Assembly: GCA_003342895.1 (NCBI GenBank)
Contig: PTFA01000056.1
Location: 720,115-784,114 of the forward strand
From: Casuarius casuarius
Taxonomy: Eukaryota; Chordata; Aves; Casuariiformes; Casuariidae
DNA length: 64,000 nucleotides
Direction of reading: 5' to 3'
Positions 13,113 to 25,545 of the stretch are shown here, in pieces (the first letter of the stretch is position 1; each line of letters opens with the position of its first letter). Position numbers and translations under genes: made by a program. The notes below the pieces were generated by a model. The model had not been told where the DNA came from and did no database searches. It worked only from the letters and a program-made list of their open reading frames with translations.

Positions 13113-15995
13113 CAGCACATCCTGTTAACTGAAGCAGGAGACTGAGAAAATGAATCATTTATTATGAAAATCTGATTACATGAATACTAAAGAAGAACTG
13201 GATATCTATTCCCTTGTATTAGCTGAGCTTTTATATTTTCTTTCATTAATAAAAGGGTTAGAAGAAAAATACAAGGATTCAGTGACTCATGTTGCAGTTC
13301 TTTAAAAAGATCATCTACTTTCAAAATGCACCAAGACAAACAGCAGAGCTACATACATCATCACATTTAAATTGTTTTATTATTGCTGAGGAGCCTAAGT
13401 AAACAGATAAATGAAGAGACCATGGAAGTTTATCCAAAGCGAGTCGCAAAATACTTATTTAACCAAAACCAATTATTTTATAAAGTGTTTTGTATTTGAT
13501 ATTTTTAAAGCTTAGCACCATTGAATCTTTCTGAATTATTATGTGTGTTTACTTCTGCCTTCACTTCATAATTTTTAGGAGGGAGCTAAATAAATTGAAA
13601 TTTCAAGAAAAGCAAAAGCAGACTGGTCTAAAACAAGGATAATTCATGATTATCCGTCCCAATAGTGCTGCTTTGTGTATTTGTCAAGTGGAATTGAAAA
13701 GGTGAGTTAACAACAAACGTGAAGCTTTTTCCTAGCACAGCTGTAAGGTGGAAGTGGAAATGATTTGACGTTATCCCACACAGCTGAATCCTGGCATGAG
13801 GTGGAGGTGAGGTGAAGATGGAAGAGCTATGTGACTGTTTTTAGTATAGGTCTATATTAGTCTTCTGTTGCAAGTTAATGAATTGCCAAGTAGTTAGAGG
13901 TTGCTTATGTGTATGTGAAAAGTTATTGTGGCTGTGTTTTAAGTGAATGTGATTTATCCTAGAGAAATTTATATGACAAATGTCTATTCTAACTTAAAAA
14001 TGTGCTAATAATTTCAAGTTAAATCTATTATAGTGCAGAGGAATCCCTAAGAAATAGGGGATGTTCTGCTTCAGCTGTATATTAAACCTGAAAGAGATAT
14101 TTGAAGTGTTCTGCCATGGAAGTAAAAGGATGTGTGGTGTGTGTGAGTGAGTAAGTAGGTTATATGCGTTACTCCCAGATAAATACAGGATGAGAGACTT
14201 TAAAAGTGAAAGATGGTAAGTGAATGTAACATGTGTAATATAGAACAACAACCAAAATTATAGTTTAGTGAAGAAAAGCCAGTTGAAGTGTGAAATATGG
14301 GAACAAGGAGCATGAACACAACTAAGCTGTATGTTGTGAAGAAAAGAGAGATTTAACTTTAAGTGGAGGAAAATCTGACTCAGCTTTATCTCATAATGTC
14401 CTCAGAGAGAAGATTAAGGGCCTGTTTTTATACTTAACTCTCCCCTGTTTTTATGGAAAGTTACTTTTGAGTTATCCCACTGTATGGGAATGGGTAACGA
14501 AGAGTCAGTGTTACACTGGAGGGGAAGGAGGAGGATTCGATACTGTCATTAAGAGGAGGAAGGCCATTTAATAATGAAATATTCCATGCAGATTTCTTTG
14601 AATCTTTGCATTTTGTGCGCTTTTCAAATAGGAGCAGACTAAAGATCTATTGGATAAGTTTATATTTGGTGAGAATCTAGAGAGGAAATTACAAGCTGAA
14701 TCTCTGACTGATGCAAACTGGCAGCTTATCTGGCCTGTACGTTTTGCATGAGAGTAGCTACGAGCATCAAGCAGCAGATCAAAGAGGCCGAGTATATACT
14801 CTTTTAAGAATACTGTAAGGAAGTTATGTTAGCATGTGCTTGGCATCTCAGACCTGAGATGTACCATTATTTTTGGCATTAGTTAAAATGGAAGAGTTTT
14901 TTTTTTTTTTCTTCCCCTGCTCTCTGCTTGGGTATACAGGTACTCCCTTTGTTTCAGGACAATGAGCGGTTTCAGAAATAAGCCAAGATTAAAGTTTCTT
15001 TTTCTGTAGGTTGTTCTCCTTACCTCAAAAAATGGTTCAGATGTGATGCTTGTGACTATATGCCCTGAAGCACTTAGTTTAGAAGGTGGGATGGGTATTT
15101 TGGGAGTTAGCTGTTTTTTGTTTGGAGGTTGTTGTTTTGGAGTGTTTTTTAGATGAATATTAATCAGCTATGGGCTCTCTTATTTTCTGGTAGATGTGAA
15201 ATTACCAAAATCCTCCTTTCTTCTACAGCAAGGATAAAAAACTATTTACTCTGCTTGAGATTTGAGTGACAAGGCTAAAAGAAGCAACAATTTGGCTGAG
15301 ACAGTACCAACTAAAGATGAATTAAACAAGAGTAATGAGAATTGAATTTTATCAAAGCTGCTGATCTGGGCGAGTGTTTACCGCACCAGTTTACTATGAA
15401 ATATTTAATAATTCTGTTTCCTTTCAGACTGCAGTTTTTATTTCACCTCTCAAATAAGGGACAAGTCCTGGACAGGAGGTCATTAATTTTCCCCTTCAGT
15501 CACCACCTCCTTAGAGCCACTAGAGTTAATAGGGCTGCATATTAATCAGGGCCTTGAGTCCTCTTTGTAGGAGAAAGGCAGGAAGGAGGGGGTCTCTGAA
15601 TTCACGCCATTAACTTTAGGTGACAAATAAAGACTGTTCTTCCTGCTGGGCTGTCACTTAAGATGCTGGTTACAGCTGCACAGCTGATACATTGTATTTT
15701 TATGTGGTGGTAAAGATGAAGAAAGGTTAAGGCAGGATGTGCTGTGCACAATGCAGAACTGAACACAAGGAATATGTTTCTTGACTACAACCAGTCTGCA
15801 AATGTCATTTATCTGCATTGTACTGCTCTGTAAACTGCTCTTACACAGGCATCTCAGAAGCCCAACCAGAAGCACTTTTGTGCTTGAAACAAAGGCTATT
15901 TTTCAAGTGTGGATGCTTTAGATTCCTGAATCCCTATAATAATCACCGAGATTCACCTGCCATCTTCCAAAGGTCATAGTATTCTTTAAAATATT

Positions 15996-16019
15996 GGGAG
16001 CCAGGGAGCCAGGGAGCCT
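15996..16019. repeat. 8-bp tandem repeat, three copies
   Basis: Three consecutive units of gggagcca (the last ends in t) at 15996-16003, 16004-16011 and 16012-16019. It is a small minisatellite-like array. Confidence 0.92.
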
Positions 16020-17630
16020 GGCTGGGATGGTGCTTTTCACTGGCCTTGGGGATGTTTCTGAAAGCCATTGCCACTGTTTCCTCAGGCATAATGAAGCAGT
16101 CCTTCATGGCTGCATGGAGTGAGCAGGAGCACAGCGATAATTCATCCTTCTTATTTGTCCTTTCCGAACTTGACTAGCTCTCCCCCCATTCTGATAAGGG
16201 CACATGTGCAAAGAGAAACTATGAGGGAAAGCCAACATTTGGGAAAGTCTCTGCAGACAGCTGCCTGCTACCAGTTCATACTTTCCAAGCTTCCTTGCTT
16301 CAGAGACCCAAATATTAAGCTAGATATTGAAGTGGTGGCTTTGATTTCTCATGTCAAAGAGTCTCTCATTTTTTTCTAGAACTAGAGAGAATGAAAGCAA
16401 TTGTGCATAGCTGAGCTAAAGAATATGTAGCTTCCTCCATCATTATTTTAAGAAAGCAGACATTTAGTAACCACCAAAAATAACACCATTGGTGTAGATA
16501 GCCACAAACTGATATTCTTTGCTTTAAACACATGAATAATGCCACCCATTTCAGACCCAACTGTAGTCAGTAGTGTTACTTATACTTAGGGTCAGGTAAA
16601 ACTTAATTGGGGCTATTCTTACAGGAGCTGTGGACTGTTAATTAAAAAAAAAAAAAAGATAAAAAATTCACACTGTCCTTACTTAGGCACAAGACAAAAT
16701 CCTTTTACATTACTAATTTATTTACATTTAATTATTTTTCTTCAATAGTTGCCTGAAGGGGAAGTTAGAATCCCCTCACTTTGGAAACTGGAAGCAACAT
16801 TGCTGATATGTTAATAGAACTGTAATTAATGATTGTGCTAACAATAACATAATCATAAGAGTATTTTCCTATTTTATGTGTTTTAGATTCCCACAATTTT
16901 CCAAGATTTTAATTTTTTTTAATGAGGGTATCTTTTTCAAATCAATTTCTTGATGGATTAGGTATCTCTAATTTTTCTTCCTGCTCCCTAAAATGGAACA
17001 CAAAGGAATGTCAGTTTTAAGAGATGTAGTGGGACAAAAGATCTGATCTTCATCTCTAATAGCTTTTCATGATTGGCTGGCATGTTTTGACTGAACTGGA
17101 GTGTGGTAACTTTTCTTAGTGCTGTGAAACCTCATTAAATGGGTTTCATTGTGATTGTTACGTGGAGTAAGTCTTTATTTTCCTAATGATTTATTTTCCC
17201 TTCCTACATGTTATGTAGAAAGAGTATTGCATATCAGCAGAGGTTGAAGTTGCATTGTTTGAAAGAAAAAAAAAGTACGGTTCTTGGATTTTCATGAGGA
17301 TTTATCTACGGGCATTTTCGTCCATATGTATTTGATTTGCTCTAGTATAGCTAGGTAATCTTTTATCTCTAAAACATTGGTAGTTCCTAATTCCAGGGTC
17401 TCTAAGATTGACTTAAAGGATGGAATAATGACTATTTATTTAAGTACAATCTAACTGCTTTCATTTGTATGTTAGTTTACACTTTGTATTAGAAAATGTT
17501 TAAAATATATTTAATTGGAGTGTTCTTTCAATAAAGCTCACATGTGGGAATAATTGTGGGATTCAATCTTTTATTCCATACAAAAATAATTTCCATTTGC
17601 TTTTGTGTCTGATGTTGGTTTCTCTCAATT

Positions 17631-17664
17631 TTTCTAGGAATTTTCAACAAAAAAATTTTAGAAA
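17631..17664. repeat. AT-rich imperfect stem-loop
   Basis: The left arm 17631-17644 (tttctaggaatttt) pairs with 17652-17664 (aaaattttagaaa) apart from the central gg. It is probably a by-product of AT-rich composition. Confidence 0.4.
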
Positions 17665-19698
17665 TACAATGACATGAGGTTCATATTGACATTGTCTCTT
17701 GCTCTTCCCTGGCTCACAAATTCAGACTAGCAGAGGATGTTAACCTGTTCATAGTACCTCCTGTTATTGCTATGAAGATAGGCTAGTAAATGAGAAAAAT
17801 TTGATAATTCTCCAGGATTTGCAAATAGTGAGAGTGGAGCCAAAACTGAAACTGCCACTTGTCATGTTGACTGTTTCCATATGCTTTCCCATTTCTCTGC
17901 CTTCATCTAGTTATTGTCTCCTGGCTTAATCTGTAAGAGTCTGGGGGCAGAGATACTTTTGCTGTTAAAACAGGAGGGGTCTGGTTCTCTGAGTGGGAGC
18001 CTAGGCACTACTACACTACAAAATATGTGGTAGAAATGAACTAAGTATAAAGTTTTGAATAATTTTTTTACCCTCAAAATAATGGACAATGAGAATATTA
18101 GTCATTCCAATTCAATCATCTTCATATTTAGGCAGTTTCAAAATCTACTTTTATTGAATAGTTTTAGTTTTGCTCAAATATACGCTCCCAATTGGAGAGA
18201 AGGTCTCCTGCTGTTGGTAAAGCTTTGAAGCTTTTTTTACAGTTAGTTAAATCTGCTATTTTTTGAAGTGATTTCTCATGATTAAGGCCCTGAGTGGCCA
18301 TAATGTACCAGGACAACAGCTAATTCTGTTTTCTCTTAGAAGAGAGGTTAAGTGGCTAAGATTTGTCAATATTTTGGTGAATTTTTTTAGTTTCTAACTT
18401 CTTTTGTTGGGAGTCCCTGATGAGCTGGAAGTCAGTATTTTGACTTGTTGAAGAGTGACTAAGCAGCAGAATTACTTGAATCACTCTGGACGTAGTTTCA
18501 GATGGGTTTCTCATGAATTTCAGAGCTTGGAAAGGCTGGGTTTCAGATGGACCCTTTTCCCACGGTCTCTTTTAACTACTTGGGCCACCTAATTCCCTTT
18601 GTACTACTTATCTACTGCTTTAATTTTGCTCAGTGGCCTGCTACATTAACCAGAGTTGATGGCAAGATGCAACATGACCTAACAGGCATAAGACCATCCA
18701 CCGGGACCAGTTGTTGAGTATCTGTAAGTAAGGATTGGCTGGGTTTCTCAAGACAGAAGTGGGACAGTGACTGTGATCCTGAGAAACTTTATTTGGACAG
18801 CAGTTCTGAGAAAGGCTACAAAGGTGATTTAAATAAGCTGAATTATCACTCACAACTGTTGGAGAGGGATGGAGGTGGAAGTGCATGGAAAGTCTGTGAT
18901 GTAAAAATGCTTCCTCAGTGAGGAGATGAAGAAGCCACAGTCTCTTCCTGAGACACTTGATTCCCTTAAGACCAGCATTTTCTCAATTTGAGAGCTTGCT
19001 TTCTGTGTCTGGGTGACATACCACAGAATGAGCATTTTTCCAAGGCAGAATTCCGAGTCTCTGTCTGATAGTACAGGGAAGGAAACTACTGTGAGGTATG
19101 GAAGGGAGTCAGTCATGCAGTGAACAAGGTTTGGGAAGGAAAGCTGGAAAAGTGTAGGTTTTTTTTTGCTCAGTTAAAGGAAGAACCTGAACATCATAGA
19201 ATGGGGCCAGTGAAACCACAGGAAAGAAGGAATGCAGCAAACTGCTTCTTGAACTCTCATTTTATATGAATAAGATCTTGTTTGGATTGCTTGTTCATTT
19301 TGATGGGCAAAAATGAGGAAAACTGATCTGACTTCAGTGAAAGAAAATAATGCTTAGGAAGAGAAAGTTCTTCCATACAATGGGTTGATGGTTCCCATGG
19401 CAGCAAGCAAAAGGTGGTAGGAGGATAAAAAAAGTGGTGTGAGGCAGGGTCTGTACAGTGGTGCAACTGCTCCTCTGGATATGCGTTGTGAGGCAGTACT
19501 AATGGGACCTCTGCAGCCTTCTTAGTCCCATCTCCCCCATGAATCTACCCCGGAAGAGGTTAATAATTCACTTTTCCTCTTTATTTATAATGCTGAGAGC
19601 AAGAGATTAAGAGAATGGGGGAAAGACGCTTTAGTAGCTGCCCAGGCTCTGGTTTTCAATCCAGAAATTCAGCAAGGAGCTTTTCATTGGGCAGCCAC

Positions 19699-19770
19699 AG
19701 GGAAGGAGCCAGAGAGAGAGCAAGAGAGAGGAAGAAGAGAAATCGGGAGGAAGGAAGAGGAGAGCAAGTA
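19699..19770. repeat. Purine-rich (GA) tract
   Basis: About 70 bases that are overwhelmingly A and G, with runs of gagaga and ggaagaag interrupted by single pyrimidines. This is a polypurine low-complexity tract. No flanking gene or promoter motif was identified. Confidence 0.75.
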
Positions 19771-19980
19771 GGAGTAAGTCAGTGAGAAGTGGTCGGAGTA
19801 GTTACCATGGTGTGGGTCCCTGAAGCAGCATTTCTGGGACAATAACAATAGTCACAATAAGAGCATGGTACTCTGTTAAGACTTGCTAACAGCACAAATT
19901 TTCTAGAGCAGTCTTTCAGCTGTGCCTATACGAACGTCTAAGGGAAATAATTAAAATGATGCAGATTCACAGCATATATA

Positions 19981-20050
19981 AATCCTGATCCAACAAAAAA
20001 TTTGCCCATATGCTTAGCTCTAATAACACAAGCATTCCCAACTGCTGTGA
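19981..20050. repeat. Palindromic MITE-like repeat, type B, half copy
   Basis: The segment begins aatcctgatccaacaaaa and continues with cccatatgcttagctct and acacaagcattccc. This is the order seen in the left half of the type B repeat (gatccagc end, catgcttaactt arm, agtccca-like centre). The second arm has decayed or been lost. The better copy is at 6605-6735. Confidence 0.5.
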
Positions 20051-21939
20051 CTAATGATACTCTAAATGTCTGAGTTATTCCAAAACCATGGAAAATAGTG
20101 TGGGGTTGGTCAAAAATATTAGCATCTTAAATGCATCTTTTTATATTGAACTTTTTGAGGTTTAAAATATATATTTGAAGAGACTTTCTGAATACAAAGG
20201 TTTTTTTTTAATTGGTAAAGAAAAGCTTTTATTTATTTATTTTGGAGCACAATGTCAACGTTTTTTTCTGATACTTTCCCAGTTCTTTCTCCTTGTTCTC
20301 CCACCCAATTTATCCTTAGCAGTTTGGTGAAAGTGGTATAGATTCACAAAACATTTTCAATTTCAGTAACTTCTGCTGAAAAGACTTTAAACATTTTGTT
20401 TTTAAATGAGCTTAAGTTCCAAATAAATGTTTAAGAACTGAACTTAAGGCCAAACAGAGGTTATGATGTTGTAGAACAAAGGCAACAAAGGCAGATCAGC
20501 AAGAATGTAGTAGCTTATCTCAAATGGATGCTAATAAAATGTCAATGCTTCCCTGCACCATTACACAGTCAGCATATGAAACAAATGTTTAAAATGTTCT
20601 GGAGAACTCTAAAATTCTTTTCAGTACCTTATTTTGTATTTCTATATCTTGTAAAGTCAGTCTTTCTTAAAGCAGTATCATAAGTCCATCTTTAGAGGAC
20701 TAGGAGGGAATGAGAAACTGCAACTGAGAATTTAAAGACCTTTAGAAACACCTATTTTATAAACATCATTTCAGTTTTAATGTTCAGGATCATGGATAAT
20801 AACCTTGGGCTAGAAATGGAGTGCCTTGTAAGGACAGAAATAAGTCACTCAGTTTTAGCCTCAAGGAGTCTCATGGTTCATGAGATAATGTGCCCTTAAA
20901 CCTTTCATAGGCTGGAAGTTGTTTGTGCTGAGGTTTGGGACAGTGTGATTTTTTTCAATGAAACTCTGTGTTTGGGAAACAGCACATGTTCAAAGCTGCT
21001 TAAAGCTTTGGATGGGACAGAGTAGTCCAGGACAGAGATGGATTAGTGGGCAGAGTGAAGGAGAGGTATGATTAATGTGGCTGCATTAAAAGATGCATGA
21101 TAAATGCAATTTATCACATGTCTATCATTGTCACATATGTGCTATATAATTTAATATTAAATAATAGTAGGAGGTTTGTTACCAAATGGTAGGAGTGCAG
21201 ATGAGGGATAGAGTGATTGAGGGGTTAGAGTTAGGAGTGATGTATTCATTGATAAGAGTGTAAAGGATGATAATTGTAAAGGGGCTACTGGGTAATGCAG
21301 AGTAATCAAATATTGCTTCTTGTATTAACGTGATTTATTGCTTTTCCCTGAAATTAAAGCTGCTCAAGGCGTTTTATGCTTTGGAACCAATTTTTGGAGA
21401 GGACTTATCCAGTTTTAAGAAGCAAAAACATGTAGGGATGAATAACCTTACTCTACACAATTGTTCATATTCCTGTTCTGTCCCAGAATTTCACACAGGA
21501 AAGTGATGAAATAACAAGAGAATTACATTTCAGTGGCTGTGCCTTTCCTATACTTAACACTGGAACACAGATTTGTGGGATGTTACTGAGATCAAAGCTA
21601 TCTTTTCTGACCAGGCATTTGCTTGTCTGACATGAGAGGGCTTGTATTTAATTGTCTCTTATGCAACTAGATGCAACTATTTTGCCTTGTTAGAAGAATC
21701 ATTCAGCCTCTGCTTCAGTGTTCTTTTGTTCACATTGTTAGGCTTCCTAGTAAAAGTCAAGGCATATATTCCTGTTTTGATTAAAAGATGAATGCTTTAT
21801 TTAATTCAGAGTGCAGGCTGGTACTATTGTGGTGGGATCTTGAAAGAGCGATAGAGAATACTCTTTAGTAGCTTTATAAAAGATTGATAAAGATGCCTAT
21901 TTCATTGCTTTTCATGGGGTGAACTTTCTTCTGCAGGGC
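20051..21939. other. AT-rich non-coding stretch
   Basis: Nothing beyond low-complexity AT runs was recognised. No gene and no clear repeat are seen. Confidence 0.6.
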
Positions 21940-22330
21940 AAACACCTAGGAGGAGGAACACCATGGACCTCCTGAGCAAGTGCCAGTGGTTATAGTCCGC
22001 CCGTCTGAGCGGGGTGGGGGGTCCCTGGCCTCTTAACCCTTGATCCCGGAGAACATCTCAGAGGCGCTGTGCCAGCCCCCTCACCGGCACAGCCCAGGAG
22101 AGCAGCCTTTGCACCAGCTGGGCAGCAGAAGAGGCTGTGTGACATGGGATAGGATGTGGCAGAGCAGGGTGGACTGGGGCAAGTGCGTGCGTAAGAAAGG
22201 CATCGCTGTCCACAGCCAGCTGCACCATGGTGTCCACATCTGCAGAGATGAGGAGGCTGGTGGTGAGGACAGGGAGGTCAGTACTGTTTCTCCGCAGGAG
22301 GTTCCTTCCCTCATGTAGTTTTTGTGGCAG
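21940..22330. other. GC-rich block of unknown origin
   Basis: About 390 bases that are clearly GC-richer than the flanks, with roughly ten CpG dinucleotides (for example at gtccgcccg, gatcccgg, gaggcgctg and gtgcgtgcg). Open frames run through it on both strands (about 92 codons plus, about 125 codons minus), which is what high GC alone would give. I recognise no protein, repeat or promoter. Possibilities are a diverged transposon fragment, an exon or promoter of an unknown transcript, or a local GC-biased patch. Confidence 0.5.
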
Positions 22331-25300
22331 AGGACCTTGGCAGAATCAGGACAGGGACTGAGGCAGGTCTTGGATATAAAGACAAAGAGGTACAAGTTCT
22401 GTTCTGGTATTTTTAAGCACATGGTTCCCTTTTTCTTATGGTTAATTTTTCTTCCCACTGGAAAACAGGCTCTGGAGCAGAGTGTCTACTTTGGATATTG
22501 TATTCCTCTGTTTTTGAACTTCCCAGGCAATATTTTACTCAGAGATTTTTGTCGTTTTCTGACATATATGTATATCAGTAAGATGAGGTTGTTCATTTGG
22601 AGGCACAAGGCAAGACTGAGGTTCCTTTGACGGAAGGAGTGAGAGTTGCTCCGCTCTCTATTATTAGCAGTATTTTTGCAGATGATTTAGTATCTCAAGA
22701 AAGGAAATTTGCACAGGATGTGTTTGACATCTGTACAGCAGTCCAAGGAAGATTTTCAAATCCAGGCATTCACGTCTCTAAACAATATGGCAATTACATA
22801 CAAACTAGGAATGGTCCCTCGTACCAGGGATAGTGATAACAATTAAACATTATGGAAAAATGTGGACTAGTGTCTGAACATGTACCTATCTAATCGTATA
22901 GCCATACCTGAGATTCTTGGATGTACTCCATAAGAAGAATAGTAAAAATAGTAAGTAATGAGAAAATTTTAATCACATAGGTTCCTAGTAGATGCAGCTT
23001 TGTCAGAAGTGGAAGTAACTCCAAATATTCCATTGCTGCATTCTTTACACCATGTAAAGCAATGAGGAAAGCCCTGGTAGCCTCATTCTATCAGATCTGA
23101 TGTTAGACTTTGGAAGTCCCACACCTCCCATCATTTCCAGGGCTCTTATTCCAAATTTGAGTGCATGCTAATGGTTAGTTCTGGAAGGAAAAAAATCTGG
23201 TCAGTCTCGCAATAGTACTATGATGACCTTCTCCAAGGGAGCCACCATCATGCTCTTAGCTGTTTTCTTAGCTTTGGGGCAAGATCTAGCTCCATCTGTT
23301 CTCCATGATGCATGTATATACAAAACTTTAACCATGTCTGGGCATTGTTCCCTTCTCCTTCTGTAAGAAAGTAAGTATTTTCAAAGTGTTTATGGTCCTA
23401 TGGAGACAGCTTGCACTTTTCTGTTTGGGATTTTTATCTCTATTTTTATTTTTACAAAATATTCATAGAATATTCTTGTATGATATGGCCACATTTGTTT
23501 TTATATGTACTTGCCCTTGTTATTGCATGATTTTTTTGTCTTAAATGGTCTATGTAGCACTGTCATTGTATAAACAAATATACCAGTCACAAACATCCCA
23601 GTGGTACTGAGGGAACATAATCCAGTGTAGGCTCAAACAGTGTTTAAATGGCATAAACCCTAACAGGAAGGTCTGAGAAACCAGTAGATCACCCACCATC
23701 TGGCATTATGGTGGAAACTTGCTCTATATCTTTTCTTAGAAATCGGTGTTTTCATATGATATTAACCTGCAATGCACAAATCACCCTTTCTATAGGTTAT
23801 AGAACAAGCGAGACTGCACAAGGATAACTAGGCAATGTTGCTCTGCAGAACAGATAATGTTTGTGCTTATACAGTACTTAGAAATATATGTACAGGGCTT
23901 AAAAATAAACTCACTTTAACATTAGTACCTGAAATTATGGTTGCATACAGACAATTTCTTCCAGTTACTAAAATGCTTTTGAGGAGGCTTGCCACCACTC
24001 CATATGACAGCACAAGGTGTGTGTGGGGGAAACAACCTACTTAATTTTGGGAAATGTTTAAAAGGATAATTGAAAATAATCAAAAATCATGATCTCTTTT
24101 GGCAATGCTGTCTGATACAAAAGTTAGAAATAGTAGCTAATTTCATGGAGTATTTGAGGAAGTTATAGCTCCATTGATAATCTTGGGTGGAAATAAACAT
24201 CAGATATTAATTTAGCAATGATAGTCCTTTAGAAAGAAAGAAATTAAATAATTGCTATTTAATGGCATACTGAAACATTAGAGTCTTCTTATTCAGTGTT
24301 TACCTTGAAGAATTTTCCATTTCAGCTCTTGCAACAAATAAATACAAGCAAGTTATCATTTGCCCTGTTTAGAGGGCAAAAAGTATATTTAACAAATAAA
24401 ATATCTGTCTTTATTTGGACCAACTATGAGACAACAGAATTTGGAAGGCTTGGGAATTAAATTAGAACAAATCATTTAAATAGCTTAATTGACTGAAAGT
24501 GTGAATAACAGATTGTAAGTATTTTCACATATTCACCAAACATGCCATAAGTGGAATTTAACATTCAGTGCATAGAGGGATGTTTCCAAAATCATACAGG
24601 CTTTGCTTTTTTTCATCCCTGGTCTGCAAAAAAGTTATGTGCATGACTAACTGTGTGCATATATATACGTACTGTGTCCTCTTATCCTTGGGAACGTGAT
24701 ATTTGTATGGTTATACACTTTCCCAGAATGGAGCCTTTGAAGATCTATGTATGTATGCATGTGTGCATTTGTGTGCCTACACCTGTCATTATACACATGT
24801 AAGACTTAGCCAGGGCCAAACCCCACATCTGTCTTCCAGGAGTGACCCTCTCAGGTTCACTTCTTGTATTCAAGAAAACACTGGGATTTGGCCCCAGGTC
24901 AGAAAACTGATTCAGCGATACCAGCTCAACCCTATCCCCAGAGTAAAGCTGCCATTTACTTTTGTGGGAGGCAGGGCCAGATACTACATTTTCACCTCTG
25001 ACTGCTAGTTGTGAAGTCATGCATAATGTTAGAGGTTTTATCTCAGACTCAAAGGTTAAATGCAAGGTCTATCCTTGCTTACAGAACAAAAGAAAATTGT
25101 TAGTTCTTGTTGAATACTCAAGAAAGAATAGCTTGTTAAAAACACTCAAAAGTCTTTAGCTACAATATTCCTAGGATTTTCTTGAAAGGCTGTGATGCAA
25201 TGAAATAGTGGTGACAAGTGGTAAGTAAACAGAGGAGCCACTTTTATAGCACTTTCTCATAGCTTCCACTGAGTTTATGTATTTGAATCATTACATACCT

Positions 25301-25475
25301 TTCATATTTCTTCAAATTTTTGTACTGTATTTTTCCCCTTTTCATTCCTAAATGTAGCATTGGCTATGGATTTTATTTTTTTGTGTATTAAACATCTCTC
25401 TCCTATTGTTGTTCTTCTGCTCATGGAAACAGTAGTATTTTGTGAAATTATAGTATTCAAATGCCTTTATTCATT
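22331..25475. other. AT-rich non-coding stretch
   Basis: No gene is recognised. The frame at 22577-22833 is open for about 83 codons after a stop, but this length is expected by chance. A TG/TA-rich run lies at 24741-24775. The segment 24060-24300 is very AT-rich, with TAAT and ATTA words of the kind found in enhancers, but nothing is decisive. Confidence 0.55.
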
Positions 25476-25545
25476 GATTTTTTTATTAAATTCATGATCA
25501 TTCATAAATTTAATAAAATCATTCATGATTTTCATTAAAAAAATC
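25476..25545. repeat. AT-rich inverted repeat
   Basis: The left arm 25476-25496 (gattttttt then attaaattcatg) is the near reverse complement of 25524-25545, with one or two mismatches and one indel over 21-22 bases. The spacer of about 27 bases is itself rich in ttcat and gatca words. It could extrude as a hairpin. The composition is strongly AT, so chance is not excluded. Confidence 0.7.

Larger units (their letters stand above)
13113..19698. other. AT-rich non-coding stretch
   Basis: No gene is recognised. Contents are degenerate GT-rich DNA (14130-14160), a T14 run (14897-14910), a three-copy 8-bp tandem (15996-16019), an A14 run (16644-16657) and an imperfect stem-loop at 17631-17664. 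All open frames are below 90 codons. Confidence 0.6.

Noticed and set aside
20838..20880. aagtcactcagttttagcct resembling the MIR core
   Set aside because: Too few matches and no continuation on either side.
22081..22458. 125-codon minus-strand frame through the GC-rich block
   Set aside because: Opposite-strand frames are open at the same place, there is no domain, and high GC lowers stop frequency.
22577..22833. Plus-strand frame of about 83 codons
   Set aside because: Frames of this length are expected dozens of times by chance here, and no acceptor keeps the frame.
25237..25300. cttttatagcactttctcat resembling a MIR-type tail
   Set aside because: The tail words are not followed by a core region, so chance similarity is likely.
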